Assembly: GCA_964420065.1 (NCBI GenBank)
Contig: CAYQQK010000011.1
Location: 1-59,675, forward strand
Source: CAYQQK01 sp964420065
Lineage (GTDB): Bacteria; Bacillota; Dethiobacteria; DTU022
Length of the DNA: 59,675 nucleotides
Direction of reading: 5' to 3'
Shown here: positions 44,148-53,532 of the stretch, piece after piece
Numbering within the stretch: position 1 is the first letter of the stretch
Layout: each line of letters starts with the position of its first letter
Position numbers and translations under genes: made by a program
Notes under the pieces: generated by a model
The model's database searches: none
What the model saw: only the letters and a program-made list of their open reading frames with translations
Told to the model about the DNA's origin: nothing

Positions 44148-44561
44148 TTGCTGCGGAACAATAGAATTGTTCTAGGTGTGATCGGGGCTGATGTTCACGC
44201 GGTTGGGAACAAAATTTTGGAGATGGTTTTGAAAGAAGCCGCCTTCGAAACGATCAACCTTGGGGTGATGGTTTCCCAGGAGGAATTTATCAACGCTGCC
44301 GTGGAAAGTGATGCCGGGGCAATTTGGGTTTCCTCGCTTTACGGTCATGGCGAAATCGACTGCCGTGGCCTGCGTGAAAAATGCCGGGAAGCCGGGATCG
44401 GTACGATTCTCCTCTATGTTGGCGGCAACCTGGTCGTGGGTAAACGCACTTTTGACGAGGTCGAACAGTTGTTTCAAAAGATGGGCTATGATCGGGTTTA
44501 TCCCCCGGGCAGCCTGCCCGAAACGGCGATCGCCCATTTAAGGGAAGATCTGAACCGATGA
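44148..44561 (+). CDS. glmS: Glutamate (methylaspartate) mutase small subunit, B12-binding
   Basis: 137 residues from a TTG start 5 nt after GGGGAGGGG. The base-off/His-on cobalamin motif reads IGADVHAVGNKIL (DxHxxG with D14, H16), followed by SSLYGHGE and YVGGNLVVGK, which fit glutamate mutase sigma. With GlmE it interconverts L-glutamate and L-threo-3-methylaspartate using adenosylcobalamin. The end overlaps glmL by 4 nt. Confidence 0.95.
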   Translation: MLRNNRIVLGVIGADVHAVGNKILEMVLKEAAFETINLGVMVSQEEFINAAVESDAGAIWVSSLYGHGEIDCRGLREKCREAGIGTILLYVGGNLVVGKRTFDEVEQLFQKMGYDRVYPPGSLPETAIAHLREDLNR

Positions 44562-45934
44562 AAGCGCTTCTGATCGATTTCGGCAGTACTTATACCAAGG
44601 TGACCCTTGTTTCTTTGGATCCCCCCGGTTTGCTCGGCACTGCCCAGGCCGGGACCACGATCGAATATGACCTGATGGATGGCCTGGAATCAGCCCTCGG
44701 TTCATTTTCCGCGGCCCAGCTCGACGGGGTTTCTTTCAAACAGGCCTGCAGTTCCGCCGCGGGAGGCCTGCGAATAGTCGCCGTGGGTCTTGTTCCCGAA
44801 TTAACGGTGAAGGCGGCCCGCGAGGCGGCCCTGGGAGCCGGTGCGCGAGTAATTGCGGCCTATGCCTATACCTTGAACCGGGATGAAATAGCCGCAATGA
44901 AGTTGCTAAAACCCGATCTGCTGCTTCTGGCCGGAGGCACGGACGGCGGCAACCGGACCGTGATCCTGGATAATGCGGCTCGTATTGCCGCGGCCGATCT
45001 TCCCGTGCCGGTGGTGGTGGCGGGGAACAAATCGGCGGCCCACGAGGCCGCTTCGATCTTGAAGGGAAAAGTGCCCCGGGTAGTTGTTACCGCCAATGTT
45101 ATGCCCGGGGTTAACCGTCTTCAGATCGAGCCGGTCCGGGAAACGATTCGTGAACTCTACCTTTCTGAAATTACCAGGGCGAAAGGGCTGGACAAAGTAC
45201 AGCGGCAAGTCGGCCTGGTCATGCCGACACCCCTGGCGGTGATGAAAGCGGGCGAGTTGTACCGGCGGGCTACCGGGGAAGACTTGATCATCATTGATTT
45301 GGGTGGGGCTACCACCGATATCCATTCTTTTGCCGACGGGCACCCCCGGGGTGGGGGTCGTATTGTCAAGGGCCCGCCCGAACCTCCGGTGAAACGGAGT
45401 GTAGAGGGTGACCTGGGCATGCGAGTGAGCCTGCAGGCCCTGCTGGAAATTATCCCTGTGGGCGAGTTGCTCCGGTTACTTCCCTTTGCGGCGGGGGCCG
45501 ATGATTTACGGGCTTATGCCGAAAAGGTAACAACCGACCGGGATTATTTGCCGCAATGCAGCCGAGAGCGTGCGTTTGACGGTGCCGTAGCCGTTGCGGC
45601 CATCCGTGAAGCCCTGCGGCGCCATGCCGGTTCATTGACCGAAACCTGTACGCCCACGGGAAGGGTTTGGGTTCAGCAGGGGAAGGATCTGACTGGAACG
45701 GCGGCCGTTATTGCAACCGGCGGTGCCCTGGTTCAAAGTGAAGATCCCGGCGCACAACTTGAAGCAGGACTTTCCCTGAACGATCCGCTGGTCCTGTCAC
45801 CCCGCTCGCCGCAGCTTTTTCTTGATCGCGCCTATATTTTGGCCGCAGCCGGTCTTTTGGCTGAAACCCGTCCGGAGACGGCGCTAACAGTCATCAAAGA
45901 CACCTTGTTCGCCCTGGGGGGGATTTCGGGTTGA
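44558..45934 (+). CDS. glmL: Methylaspartate mutase accessory protein GlmL (MutL)
   Basis: 458 residues of the actin/Hsp70-like ATPase family. Phosphate-binding motifs are IDFGSTYTK at the N-terminus, LLAGGTDGGN near 130 and IIDLGGATTDIHS near 247. GlmL-type proteins are thought to reactivate the B12 mutase after cofactor damage. It lies between the two mutase subunit genes with 4-nt overlaps on both sides. Confidence 0.94.
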   Translation: MKALLIDFGSTYTKVTLVSLDPPGLLGTAQAGTTIEYDLMDGLESALGSFSAAQLDGVSFKQACSSAAGGLRIVAVGLVPELTVKAAREAALGAGARVIAAYAYTLNRDEIAAMKLLKPDLLLLAGGTDGGNRTVILDNAARIAAADLPVPVVVAGNKSAAHEAASILKGKVPRVVVTANVMPGVNRLQIEPVRETIRELYLSEITRAKGLDKVQRQVGLVMPTPLAVMKAGELYRRATGEDLIIIDLGGATTDIHSFADGHPRGGGRIVKGPPEPPVKRSVEGDLGMRVSLQALLEIIPVGELLRLLPFAAGADDLRAYAEKVTTDRDYLPQCSRERAFDGAVAVAAIREALRRHAGSLTETCTPTGRVWVQQGKDLTGTAAVIATGGALVQSEDPGAQLEAGLSLNDPLVLSPRSPQLFLDRAYILAAAGLLAETRPETALTVIKDTLFALGGISG

Positions 45935-47394
45935 ATACGAAACAAAGATTGCAGAACCGGCGCTGGGATGATTCCCATTTGGCGGCCGATCGCACTGCCG
46001 TGTTAACCGCATGGCCGACCGGTGTTGACGTTGATCTGGCCGAGGCTTTTGCGTTTCATCGAGCCCTGCCTGAAAGCAAGATCGCGTATCGCAAACTGCA
46101 GGCGGGACGGGAAACGGGGCAAATATTTTTACAACCACGGGCCGGGGTGGCCCTGCTTTCCGATCACCTGCTCCTACTGTCAAAACTGGAGCAGCAGGGG
46201 CAGGCCGATTTTTTGCCGACGACAATTGATTCTTATACCCGTCAAAACCGTTACGAGGATGCCCAGAAGGGGATCGAAGAGTCAAAGGCGGCGGGGCGTT
46301 CCCTTTTGAACGGTTTTCCGGCGGTCAATTATGGTGTGGCCAATTGCCGCCGGATTGTCGAAACGATGAGCATTCCCGTTCAGGTTCGCCATGGTACCCC
46401 CGACGCCCGTCTTCTGGCCGAGGTTACCCTGGCGGCGGGATTCAATGATTTTGAAGGCGGAGGTATTTCTTACAATATCCCCTATGCCCGGAATATTCCA
46501 CCCGATGTTTCGATTTATCATTGGCAATACGTGGATCGACTTTGTGGTCTCTATGCAGAAAATGATGTGATTATCAACCGGGAGATGTTCGGGCCATTGA
46601 CCGGCACCCTGGTTCCACCCTGTATTTCCCATGCCATCGGCATCATTGAAGCGCTGCTTGCTGCAGAACAGGGCGTAAAAAGTATCACCATCGGCTACGG
46701 CCAGGGCGGCAACCTGGTCCAGGACACGGCGGCCCTGCGCAGCCTGGCGCGGCTCGGGCGGTCCTATCTCGACCGGGACGGGTTCAGGGACGTTTTGTTG
46801 ACCACGGTTTTTCATCAGTGGATGGGTGGTTTCCCGCAAGATGAAGCGAGGGCGATGGGTGTGATCGCCTGGGGGGCGGTGACGGCAGCGCTGGGCGGGG
46901 TTGACAAGGTCATCGTCAAGACCCCCCATGAAGCCATGGGTATCCCCACGGCCGAGGCCAATGTTGCCGGGCTGCTTTGTACGCGGCAGTTGATCAGTAT
47001 GCTGGATACGCAAAGTTTTTTGCAAGCCGCGGATCTGGAGGCGGAAGAGGAGACAATAGAGCGGGAGGTCGGTGAAATTCTCTCCCGGGTGTTCGAGCTG
47101 GGGGGAGGCGACCTGGCGGCGGGCGTGGTCCGTTCTTTCGAGGCGGGGGTGCTGGATATCCCCTTTGCCCCCTCAAGTTTGACGCGGGGAAGCGTGATCC
47201 CGGTCCGCGATAAGGATGGCGCGATCCGGATCCTGCGGTTTGGCGAGTTGCCCTTTTCCGAAAAAACCCGTGCGTTGCACCGTGCCAAAATACAACAGCG
47301 GGGTTTGTGTGAAAAGCGTGAGCCGAGCTTCCGCATGGTAATCGACGATATCTATGCCATCAGCAAGGGGCGGTTGGTGGGGAAACCAAGGTGA
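45931..47394 (+). CDS. glmE: Glutamate (methylaspartate) mutase large (epsilon) subunit
   Basis: 487 residues from a TTG start in a 4-nt overlap with glmL. A TIM-barrel enzyme with conserved stretches VRHGTPDARLLAEVTLAAGF, EGGGISYNIPYARN, FGPLTGTLVPPCISHAIGI and TPHEAMGIPTAEANVAGL. It binds substrate and adenosylcobalamin with GlmS. Length matches the family. Confidence 0.96.
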   Translation: MNTKQRLQNRRWDDSHLAADRTAVLTAWPTGVDVDLAEAFAFHRALPESKIAYRKLQAGRETGQIFLQPRAGVALLSDHLLLLSKLEQQGQADFLPTTIDSYTRQNRYEDAQKGIEESKAAGRSLLNGFPAVNYGVANCRRIVETMSIPVQVRHGTPDARLLAEVTLAAGFNDFEGGGISYNIPYARNIPPDVSIYHWQYVDRLCGLYAENDVIINREMFGPLTGTLVPPCISHAIGIIEALLAAEQGVKSITIGYGQGGNLVQDTAALRSLARLGRSYLDRDGFRDVLLTTVFHQWMGGFPQDEARAMGVIAWGAVTAALGGVDKVIVKTPHEAMGIPTAEANVAGLLCTRQLISMLDTQSFLQAADLEAEEETIEREVGEILSRVFELGGGDLAAGVVRSFEAGVLDIPFAPSSLTRGSVIPVRDKDGAIRILRFGELPFSEKTRALHRAKIQQRGLCEKREPSFRMVIDDIYAISKGRLVGKPR

Positions 47395-47407
47395 GGCGAA
47401 AGAATAG

Positions 47408-48685
47408 ATGAAGATCGAAAAGGTAGTGGCTGCACCCGGTCTAGCCGGCTTCTATTTTGACGATCAGGCGGCGATCAGAAAAGGCGCAGTTGCAGATGGT
47501 TTCGCCTATTGCGGGCGCCCGCTCACGGCAGGCTTTCGGCAGGTGCGCCAGCGCGGTGAATCATTGAGCATTATCTTTCTTTTAAGCGGTGGCGCGATCG
47601 CGTTTGGCGACTGTGCGGCTGTACAATATTCGGGCGCCGGCGGTCGAGATCCGTTGTTTTTGGCGGAAGATATGGTTCCCCTGGTGGAGGGTTATCTGGC
47701 CGGGCAGTTGACCGGCCTCGAAATCGATTCTTTCCGCGCACCGGCGGAAAAATTTGACGCTCTTCACGGTCCTGACGGAAAAAGGTTGCATACGGCCCTG
47801 CGTTACGGTGTTTCACAGGCCTTGCTCCATGCTGTTGCCATCAAAAAACGAAACCTGATGTGCGAGGTGCTGGCCGGGGAATACAACCTGCCGCTGGTTC
47901 TGGAACCGGTTCCTGTTTTTGCCCAGAGCGGCGATGAGCGTTACATCAATGCCGATAAAGCGATCATGAAGCGGGTCCAGGTGCTGCCGCATGGGTTGAT
48001 CAATCATGTGCCGAGCAAACTTGGGTCAAGGGGTGAAAAGCTGCACGAATATGTGAGCTGGTTGCGGCGGCGCATTGAAGAACTGGGTGGTGCTGATTAT
48101 CGTCCGATCCTGCATCTTGATGTTTACGGCACGCTGGGCCTGGCTTTCGAGCACGATCTGGATCAAATCAGCGCTTACCTGGTCCGTCTGGAAGAGGCGG
48201 CGGCGCCCCTGGTCCTGCGCCTGGAAGGACCGGTAGATATGGGTTCAAAGGAAAAACAGATCGAGACGCTGGCCAGGTTGAAAGAGATGCTTGCGGTGCT
48301 TGGCAGCAGGGTTGAAATTGTGGCCGACGAATGGTGCAACACCCTCGAAGATGTCCGTGATTTTATCCAGGCCGGAGCAGCCCATATGGTTCAGGTCAAA
48401 ACCCCTGACCTGGGGAGCCTCAGCAATAGTATTGAGGCGATTCTTTACGCCCGGGAACACGGCGTCGGCGCTTACCTCGGCGGCAGTTGCAACGAAACCG
48501 ACCGTTCGGCGCAGGTTTGTGTGCATGCAGCGCTGGCGGCGCGGCCCGATCAGATACTGGCCAAACCGGGGATGGGAGTGGACGAGGGTTTGATGATCGT
48601 ATTTAACGAGATGCAGCGGACACTGCGGCTGCTAAAACTAAAACAGAGCGTTTGCCGGGGGGATACGGGTGTCACTACCCCATGA
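47408..48685 (+). CDS. mal: Methylaspartate ammonia-lyase
   Basis: 425 residues of the enolase superfamily. It splits 3-methylaspartate into mesaconate and ammonia, the second step of glutamate fermentation by the methylaspartate route. The catalytic His lies in VLPHGLINH (about 197) and the catalytic Lys in VQVKTPDLGSL (about 331); Mg2+ ligands are visible in HLDVYGT and VADEWCN. It follows glmE by 13 nt. Genes for the later steps (mesaconase, citramalate lyase) are not in the window. Confidence 0.96.
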   Translation: MKIEKVVAAPGLAGFYFDDQAAIRKGAVADGFAYCGRPLTAGFRQVRQRGESLSIIFLLSGGAIAFGDCAAVQYSGAGGRDPLFLAEDMVPLVEGYLAGQLTGLEIDSFRAPAEKFDALHGPDGKRLHTALRYGVSQALLHAVAIKKRNLMCEVLAGEYNLPLVLEPVPVFAQSGDERYINADKAIMKRVQVLPHGLINHVPSKLGSRGEKLHEYVSWLRRRIEELGGADYRPILHLDVYGTLGLAFEHDLDQISAYLVRLEEAAAPLVLRLEGPVDMGSKEKQIETLARLKEMLAVLGSRVEIVADEWCNTLEDVRDFIQAGAAHMVQVKTPDLGSLSNSIEAILYAREHGVGAYLGGSCNETDRSAQVCVHAALAARPDQILAKPGMGVDEGLMIVFNEMQRTLRLLKLKQSVCRGDTGVTTP

Positions 48686-49580
48686 ATACCTGATCCAGGC
48701 CGTTTATTTTGCACCGCGAGGCCGAAAACGGATTCATGAGCTGGGTTCGCACCTGGCACGGCGCTATCTTTCCGCCGAAGACAACCTGATCGGTGTGATC
48801 GGTGACGCCGGGGCCGGCAAGTCGGTGCTCATTCGGGGGATGTTCCCGGGGTTGGAACTGACCAACGACGATGAAGGGATCAATGTGCGTCCCCTGCCGT
48901 TGTTGCATCACTTTGACCATGATCTGTTTGAACACCATACTTACCATCTCGATATGCATTTCGAGCAGGCTTTCACTCGGCCGCCGCTTCTGGCCGAAGC
49001 GGTGCACAGAGCGCTGCGGGAAAGATGCCGGGTGATCGTGGAACATTTCGACCAGCTCTATCCGTCCTTGAAGGTGAACGCCCACGTTTTGGTGGGAATC
49101 GGGCAGGAGGTGATCATTGCCCGACCGGGCCTTTTTGGTCCCTTTCCGGACGAATTCAAGGCAATTGTATTTGAATCGCTTTACCATCGCCGGATGGCCC
49201 ATTCGGCCGAGGACATTACCCAGATGGTACTGGCTCAATTGGGGATGCCGCCGGCGGAAGGGCATGGCGATGTCCGTGACGGTTTCATCCTTTATTTTAA
49301 CCGGAAACTGCCGGTTGAGCCGGCACTGGTTGAAGCGCAAGTTAAAAAAATGATCGAACGGGATCTGATTATCAATCCGGCCGGGTACCGTAAAATCACT
49401 ATCGGTGAGGAGCCGTGGTGCTGTACCGGTCCTCGTTTACATATGCGCAGCACCGGGGAGATCAAAAATTTCCGCCTCGAAAAGGATTATCTCCGCGACC
49501 CTTTGACCGGGGTTTACAGTTTGGTCGGCCGGGTCGGAGCGGATGATCGGAACAAAATTGTATTTCCGAACAAGGGATGA
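48669..49580 (+). CDS. P-loop protein with alanyl-tRNA-synthetase second additional-like domain, glutamate mutase operon
   Basis: 303 residues from a GTG start, overlapping mal by 17 nt. The P-loop is GVIGDAGAGKSVLIRG (about 43-56). A His-rich stretch follows (LLHHFDHDLFEHHTYHLDMH), and then a region like the second additional domain of alanyl-tRNA synthetase (RCRVIVEHFDQLYPSLKVNA). Proteins of this kind are often encoded right after the mutase genes. The His cluster suggests metal binding, and the P-loop could serve cofactor loading; both are inference. The function is unknown. Confidence 0.75.
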   Translation: MSLPHEYLIQAVYFAPRGRKRIHELGSHLARRYLSAEDNLIGVIGDAGAGKSVLIRGMFPGLELTNDDEGINVRPLPLLHHFDHDLFEHHTYHLDMHFEQAFTRPPLLAEAVHRALRERCRVIVEHFDQLYPSLKVNAHVLVGIGQEVIIARPGLFGPFPDEFKAIVFESLYHRRMAHSAEDITQMVLAQLGMPPAEGHGDVRDGFILYFNRKLPVEPALVEAQVKKMIERDLIINPAGYRKITIGEEPWCCTGPRLHMRSTGEIKNFRLEKDYLRDPLTGVYSLVGRVGADDRNKIVFPNKG

Positions 49581-49638
49581 TCGAAAGTGGGATCGGTCGG
49601 AATGCGACGTGTTAGGAATGCTGCCGGGCGGCAAAAAT

Positions 49639-49690
49639 AATCGACCTGGCGGCCTCGGGAAAATTGGGCCGCACCGCCGGGTCGATTTTT
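49639..49690. terminator. Bidirectional terminator between convergent operons
   Basis: Outer arms AATCGACC (49639-49646) and GGTCGATT (49680-49687) enclose a second GGCGG/CCGCC stem, with TTTTT on the plus side and ATTATTTTT on the minus side. It ends both the glutamate mutase operon and the chemoreceptor gene. Confidence 0.75.
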
Positions 49691-49724
49691 GAGAAAAGGG
49701 GGTTTTACTGTTAACAGGATTTTA

Positions 49725-51302
49725 TTACGCCTCACTGTCGAGATCCAGCTTGAATTTGCTCATCAGTGCACTGAGCGCATCAACGGCATGGTTCAGGGAG
49801 CCGGCCGAGGCGGAAACCTCTTCCATTGAAGCAGTTTGTTCCTCGGTTGTTGCGGCAACGTTATGAATTGCTCCCGCAACTTGTTCGGTGGCGGTGGCAA
49901 CCTCACGGACCTTTTTGTTCAGGTCTTGCACCAGTTCCATGATCGCGATCAACGAGCGGCTCACGTTCTGGACGACACTGTCGCCCTGTGCCACTTTTTC
50001 CTTGCCGTTCTCCATGTCACGAATTGCTTGTTGTGACTGTTGCTGTACTTCGTTGATGATTGCACTGACTTCCTGGGCCGACCGGGCCGAGTTCTCCGCC
50101 AGCTTACGTACTTCTTCGGCAACAACGGCAAACCCCCGTCCGGCGTCACCTGCCTTGGCCGCCTCGATGGCTGCGTTTAGTGCCAGGAGATTCGTTTGAT
50201 CGGCAATCCCGTTGATCGTATCGACGAACTGGCTGATCTTGCCGATAGCCTGGGATAGTGTTTCGACGGATACGGCTACCTGATCGACTGAATTCTCAAT
50301 TTCGCGCATGTTGCTGATCACCGCATCGATGTTTTGCCTGCCCTGGCCAGCCTGGCGATTGGCTTCTTCGGCATCATGATGGACGTCCTTGACATTGCCG
50401 GCGACATTATCAACTGTGGCCGATATCTCGTTGACGGTGGAGGCGTTTTCAGATGCGGCAGAGGCGGTTTGTTCCGCCTGGTTTGTCAGGGCGTGGGCGG
50501 TTTCCGTGACGCGGTTACAGGTAATCGTGACATGACCGATCAGTTCCTTCAAGTAATTAACCATCCGGTTAAATGATTGGGCCAGTTTTCCAAGTTCATC
50601 CTTGGAACCGTGATCGATTGACCGGGTCAGGTCCCCCTGTGAAATTATCTCGGAAAACTCGATGAACCGGTTTAACGGTTTTCCGAGGAGCTGGTGTAGT
50701 GCAAAGAAACAGATTGCTATGCTCAGTGCAGTGCCGATCAAGCCGACAATAATGATGCTGACGGCAAACTTGTTAACGGTCCGATCATAAAGGTTATTTG
50801 GTACACCGACATAGAACATGCCGATTGTTTCACCTTGTTCATTTTGAATCGGGTTGTAGGCCGTTTGGTTCCACACCCCCACAACCTGGGCCTTGCCGAT
50901 GTAAGTTTCCCCTTCTTTTAAAACCGCCTGGACTACTTCCGGAGCGGCGCGGGTGCCGATCGCCCGTTTGCCATCGGCGGCTTTAACGTTGGTTGAAACT
51001 CGTGTGTCATCCTGGAAGAAGGTCACGGTGTCGTTGGTGAGCTTGCCGATCAGATCAACCAGTTCGTAGTTTTCATTTATTTTTTCCCTGCCCTTGTACA
51101 ATGCACCGTTTTTAATTGACCAGGAACCGGGGTAAGCCAGATCGATCAGGGTTGTTCCCAGATGCAGATCGGATTCCAATTTGAATTGGACTGATTCAAT
51201 GAGGCGGCTCTGCATCGATTGGACCGAATAAAACCCGATGGCGGCAACCAGTAAAACCAAAATGAACGAAGTCAACACGGACAGCTTGAGACGAATAGTC
51301 AT
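49725..51302 (-). CDS. Methyl-accepting chemotaxis protein with Cache sensor
   Basis: 525 residues. The first membrane helix spans about 7-28, an extracellular single-Cache-like sensor (GTTLIDLAYPGSWSIKNGAL, then GETYIGKAQVVGVWNQTAYN) about 35-180, and the second helix about 183-207. HAMP follows, then the signalling hairpin with the conserved tip INGIADQTNLLALNAAIEAA. It reports to CheA/CheW, which are not encoded here. The ligand is unknown; the sensor type is common for small organic acids. Confidence 0.94.
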   Translation of the reverse strand: MTIRLKLSVLTSFILVLLVAAIGFYSVQSMQSRLIESVQFKLESDLHLGTTLIDLAYPGSWSIKNGALYKGREKINENYELVDLIGKLTNDTVTFFQDDTRVSTNVKAADGKRAIGTRAAPEVVQAVLKEGETYIGKAQVVGVWNQTAYNPIQNEQGETIGMFYVGVPNNLYDRTVNKFAVSIIIVGLIGTALSIAICFFALHQLLGKPLNRFIEFSEIISQGDLTRSIDHGSKDELGKLAQSFNRMVNYLKELIGHVTITCNRVTETAHALTNQAEQTASAASENASTVNEISATVDNVAGNVKDVHHDAEEANRQAGQGRQNIDAVISNMREIENSVDQVAVSVETLSQAIGKISQFVDTINGIADQTNLLALNAAIEAAKAGDAGRGFAVVAEEVRKLAENSARSAQEVSAIINEVQQQSQQAIRDMENGKEKVAQGDSVVQNVSRSLIAIMELVQDLNKKVREVATATEQVAGAIHNVAATTEEQTASMEEVSASAGSLNHAVDALSALMSKFKLDLDSEA

Positions 51303-51334
51303 TCCGCTAACGACTCCTTTACTTCTTGTAATGG

Positions 51335-51365
51335 CCGGCCGGGGGGATGTAGTTCCCCCGGCCGG
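51335..51365. repeat. 11-bp perfect GC hairpin upstream of the chemoreceptor gene
   Basis: CCGGCCGGGGG (51335-51345) pairs perfectly with CCCCCGGCCGG (51355-51365). It lies 33 nt before the chemoreceptor ATG and about 120 nt after the diguanylate cyclase stop, with no T-run. It could end the upstream transcript with help, or fold in the chemoreceptor leader. Confidence 0.6.
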
Positions 51366-51485
51366 TTGGTGCCGGGCTTCTGTTAACTTAATATCGATTG
51401 TTTTGAAAATAAAATAAGCCTTGTTCGTTTTGAAGAGGGGTCAGGGATAGCCGGGTCGAGGATGCAGGGGCTGGGCGGGGCCGGA

Positions 51486-52505
51486 TCAGGCTCTTTTGAT
51501 TTTGTACATCCGTGCATCGGCTGCGGTCAGCAATTGATCAAGACTGGCGCCGTCTTCGGGAAAAGAGGAAAGCCCATAGCTCAGGCTGATCTTGATATTC
51601 TTGAAGAATGGAAATTTCTCAACGGTGTTTTTGATCCGGGACATGACCTTTTCCGCTTGTTCAATTTCCGTTTCCGGCATAAGCAAAACAAATTCATCCC
51701 CGCCGTAGCGGGCCAGAATATCGCTTTTTCTGATCGTCGTCGCCAGTAGATCCGCATACTGCTTTAAAACACTGTCACCGATCAGGTGGCCATGTTGATC
51801 GTTGACTTGTTTAAAATGATCAAGATCGATGAAAGTGAGGGCAAAACCCTTACCGGCGCGGGTGCAGCGTGCTATTTCTTCCCCGACCCGGGCTCGCAAA
51901 TATCTGGAATTATAAAGGCCGGATAACTGATCGGTAACCGATGAAAGGTAGATCTCGTCCCTGAGTTTCCATTCTTTTTCGGCTTGAAGGCCCACCATCC
52001 ATATCACAAAAGCGATGGTGCCCGCTCCGGCGACGAAATAGTAAAGGGGGGGTAAAGGGGGAACATTATTGGTTATAAAAAACATGGCTCCGGTGATCAC
52101 CACCGCAATGGCGTAATCAAACAGACCTGCTTTGAGCCCGAAGGTGAAGATGTCTCCGCCTATGGGCAGCATATAGGCAATCAAAAAGATGCTTGAAATG
52201 CCGCCCGTGAGATAAACAAGGACAGCAATCAACAATAGATCCAGGAGATCGATCAGGGGGGGGAAATGCCTGTTTGCGGATATTTTTGGTGGTTTAAAGT
52301 AGCGTAAAAGGCTGTAGGCCAGAGAGGCGGGAACAATGACGAGCAACGTTCCCGGCGTTACCCTGAGGTGTCCCCGGACGACAACCAGTATCACCGCACA
52401 AAAAATAGTATAGTAGATTCTGATCCGGGCCAACTGGGACACAACCGCAATTCTTCGGTGTTTTTCATATGGCCGCCCTGTAATGGTAGTTGTGTCGAAG
52501 TTCAT
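51486..52505 (-). CDS. Membrane-bound diguanylate cyclase (GGDEF)
   Basis: About 339 residues from ATG 52505 with GAGGAG upstream; a longer frame lacks a ribosome site. Five or six membrane helices (about 25-180) form an unassigned sensor. The GGDEF domain follows, with active site RYGGDEFVLL and upstream LTFIDLDHFKQVND. The inhibitory I-site RKSD sits exactly five residues before GGDEF, so product inhibition by c-di-GMP is expected. The active site is intact. Confidence 0.93.
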   Translation of the reverse strand: MNFDTTTITGRPYEKHRRIAVVSQLARIRIYYTIFCAVILVVVRGHLRVTPGTLLVIVPASLAYSLLRYFKPPKISANRHFPPLIDLLDLLLIAVLVYLTGGISSIFLIAYMLPIGGDIFTFGLKAGLFDYAIAVVITGAMFFITNNVPPLPPLYYFVAGAGTIAFVIWMVGLQAEKEWKLRDEIYLSSVTDQLSGLYNSRYLRARVGEEIARCTRAGKGFALTFIDLDHFKQVNDQHGHLIGDSVLKQYADLLATTIRKSDILARYGGDEFVLLMPETEIEQAEKVMSRIKNTVEKFPFFKNIKISLSYGLSSFPEDGASLDQLLTAADARMYKIKRA

Positions 52506-52677
52506 TTTTTTCTCCTCAACCATATTAAGGTACCGGGGCGCATATTGCAACCGTTTTTGGGCTAGATTCAATATATTACAAATAATATTCAAAAAAAATG
52601 TTCTCTTTTCACGGCGGCTCCATTGATCAAGCAAAGCAACCGGAAAAGGAACATTTTTATTGAATCGCACCGTCCGG

Positions 52678-53532
52678 CTAGGCGGAAATATTTTGCCAGA
52701 GGGAGATGATGTCGTCCGCCGCCGCGCCGCGGGTATAGTGGACGACCGGTTTTCCCTGAACCAGAGCTTCGGTTACCTCCCGGTAAAAAGGGATCTTTGA
52801 AACTACGCCGACCGACTCGGAATTACAAAAGGCTTCAATGGCCCGTGTGTTGTTTTCATCCAGGTCACAGCGGTTGATGCAAACAACAGCGGGCACTTCA
52901 AAGTGGCGGCATACGGAAAGGACGCGTTTCAGATCGTGCATGCCCGAAACGGTCGGCTCGGTCACAATCAACGCTTTCGTCGCCCCGGATAAAGCGGCGA
53001 TGACCGGGCACCCGATCCCGGGTGGCCCGTCGGTAAGCAAATATTTTTTCTTTCCGGCGCTTGCTAGCTCCCGGCCCTGTTTCCGGATCAGAGCGACCAG
53101 CCGGCCCGAGTTCTCTTCGGCAACGCCGAGGCGGGCATGAACCAGCTTGCCGTAAGGTGTTTGTGAAAGAAACCAATGCCCGGAAACTACTTTTTGCATG
53201 GTAATCGCTTCTTCCGGGCAGGCCCGGCTGCAAACCGTGCAACCTTCGCAGGATATGGGATCGATGTTATAGTTTTCGGATATGGCATCAAACCGGCAGA
53301 GTTCACGGCAAAGGCCGCATTCCGTGCAGCGCTCCCGGTCGAGGACCGCCACCGCGGAGGCGATAAACGGGCGGCTTTCCAGTTGCTGCGGCGTTAAAAC
53401 AAGGCTCAGGTTGGCTGCATCGACGTCCGCGTCAACCATGACCGCATCTCCGCCGGCCAGAACGGCAAAAGAAGCGGTTAAAGTCGTCTTACCCGTTCCG
53501 CCTTTGCCGCTGATGACAACGATCTCCTCCAT
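52678..53532 (-). CDS. MinD-superfamily P-loop ATPase with inserted ferredoxin domain (second of pair)
   Basis: 284 residues. The deviant Walker A is VISGKGGTGKTTL (about 6-18). Inserted at about 62-112 are two [4Fe-4S] motifs (CTECGLCRELC and CEGCTVCSRACPEE). The switch region is LLTDGPPGIGCPVIAAL. It starts in a TAATG overlap with its paralogue. Such ATPases pair with NifX-like and DUF5320 proteins in anaerobes and probably handle Fe-S cargo or cofactors; the precise role is unknown. Confidence 0.88.
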   Translation of the reverse strand: MEEIVVISGKGGTGKTTLTASFAVLAGGDAVMVDADVDAANLSLVLTPQQLESRPFIASAVAVLDRERCTECGLCRELCRFDAISENYNIDPISCEGCTVCSRACPEEAITMQKVVSGHWFLSQTPYGKLVHARLGVAEENSGRLVALIRKQGRELASAGKKKYLLTDGPPGIGCPVIAALSGATKALIVTEPTVSGMHDLKRVLSVCRHFEVPAVVCINRCDLDENNTRAIEAFCNSESVGVVSKIPFYREVTEALVQGKPVVHYTRGAAADDIISLWQNISA

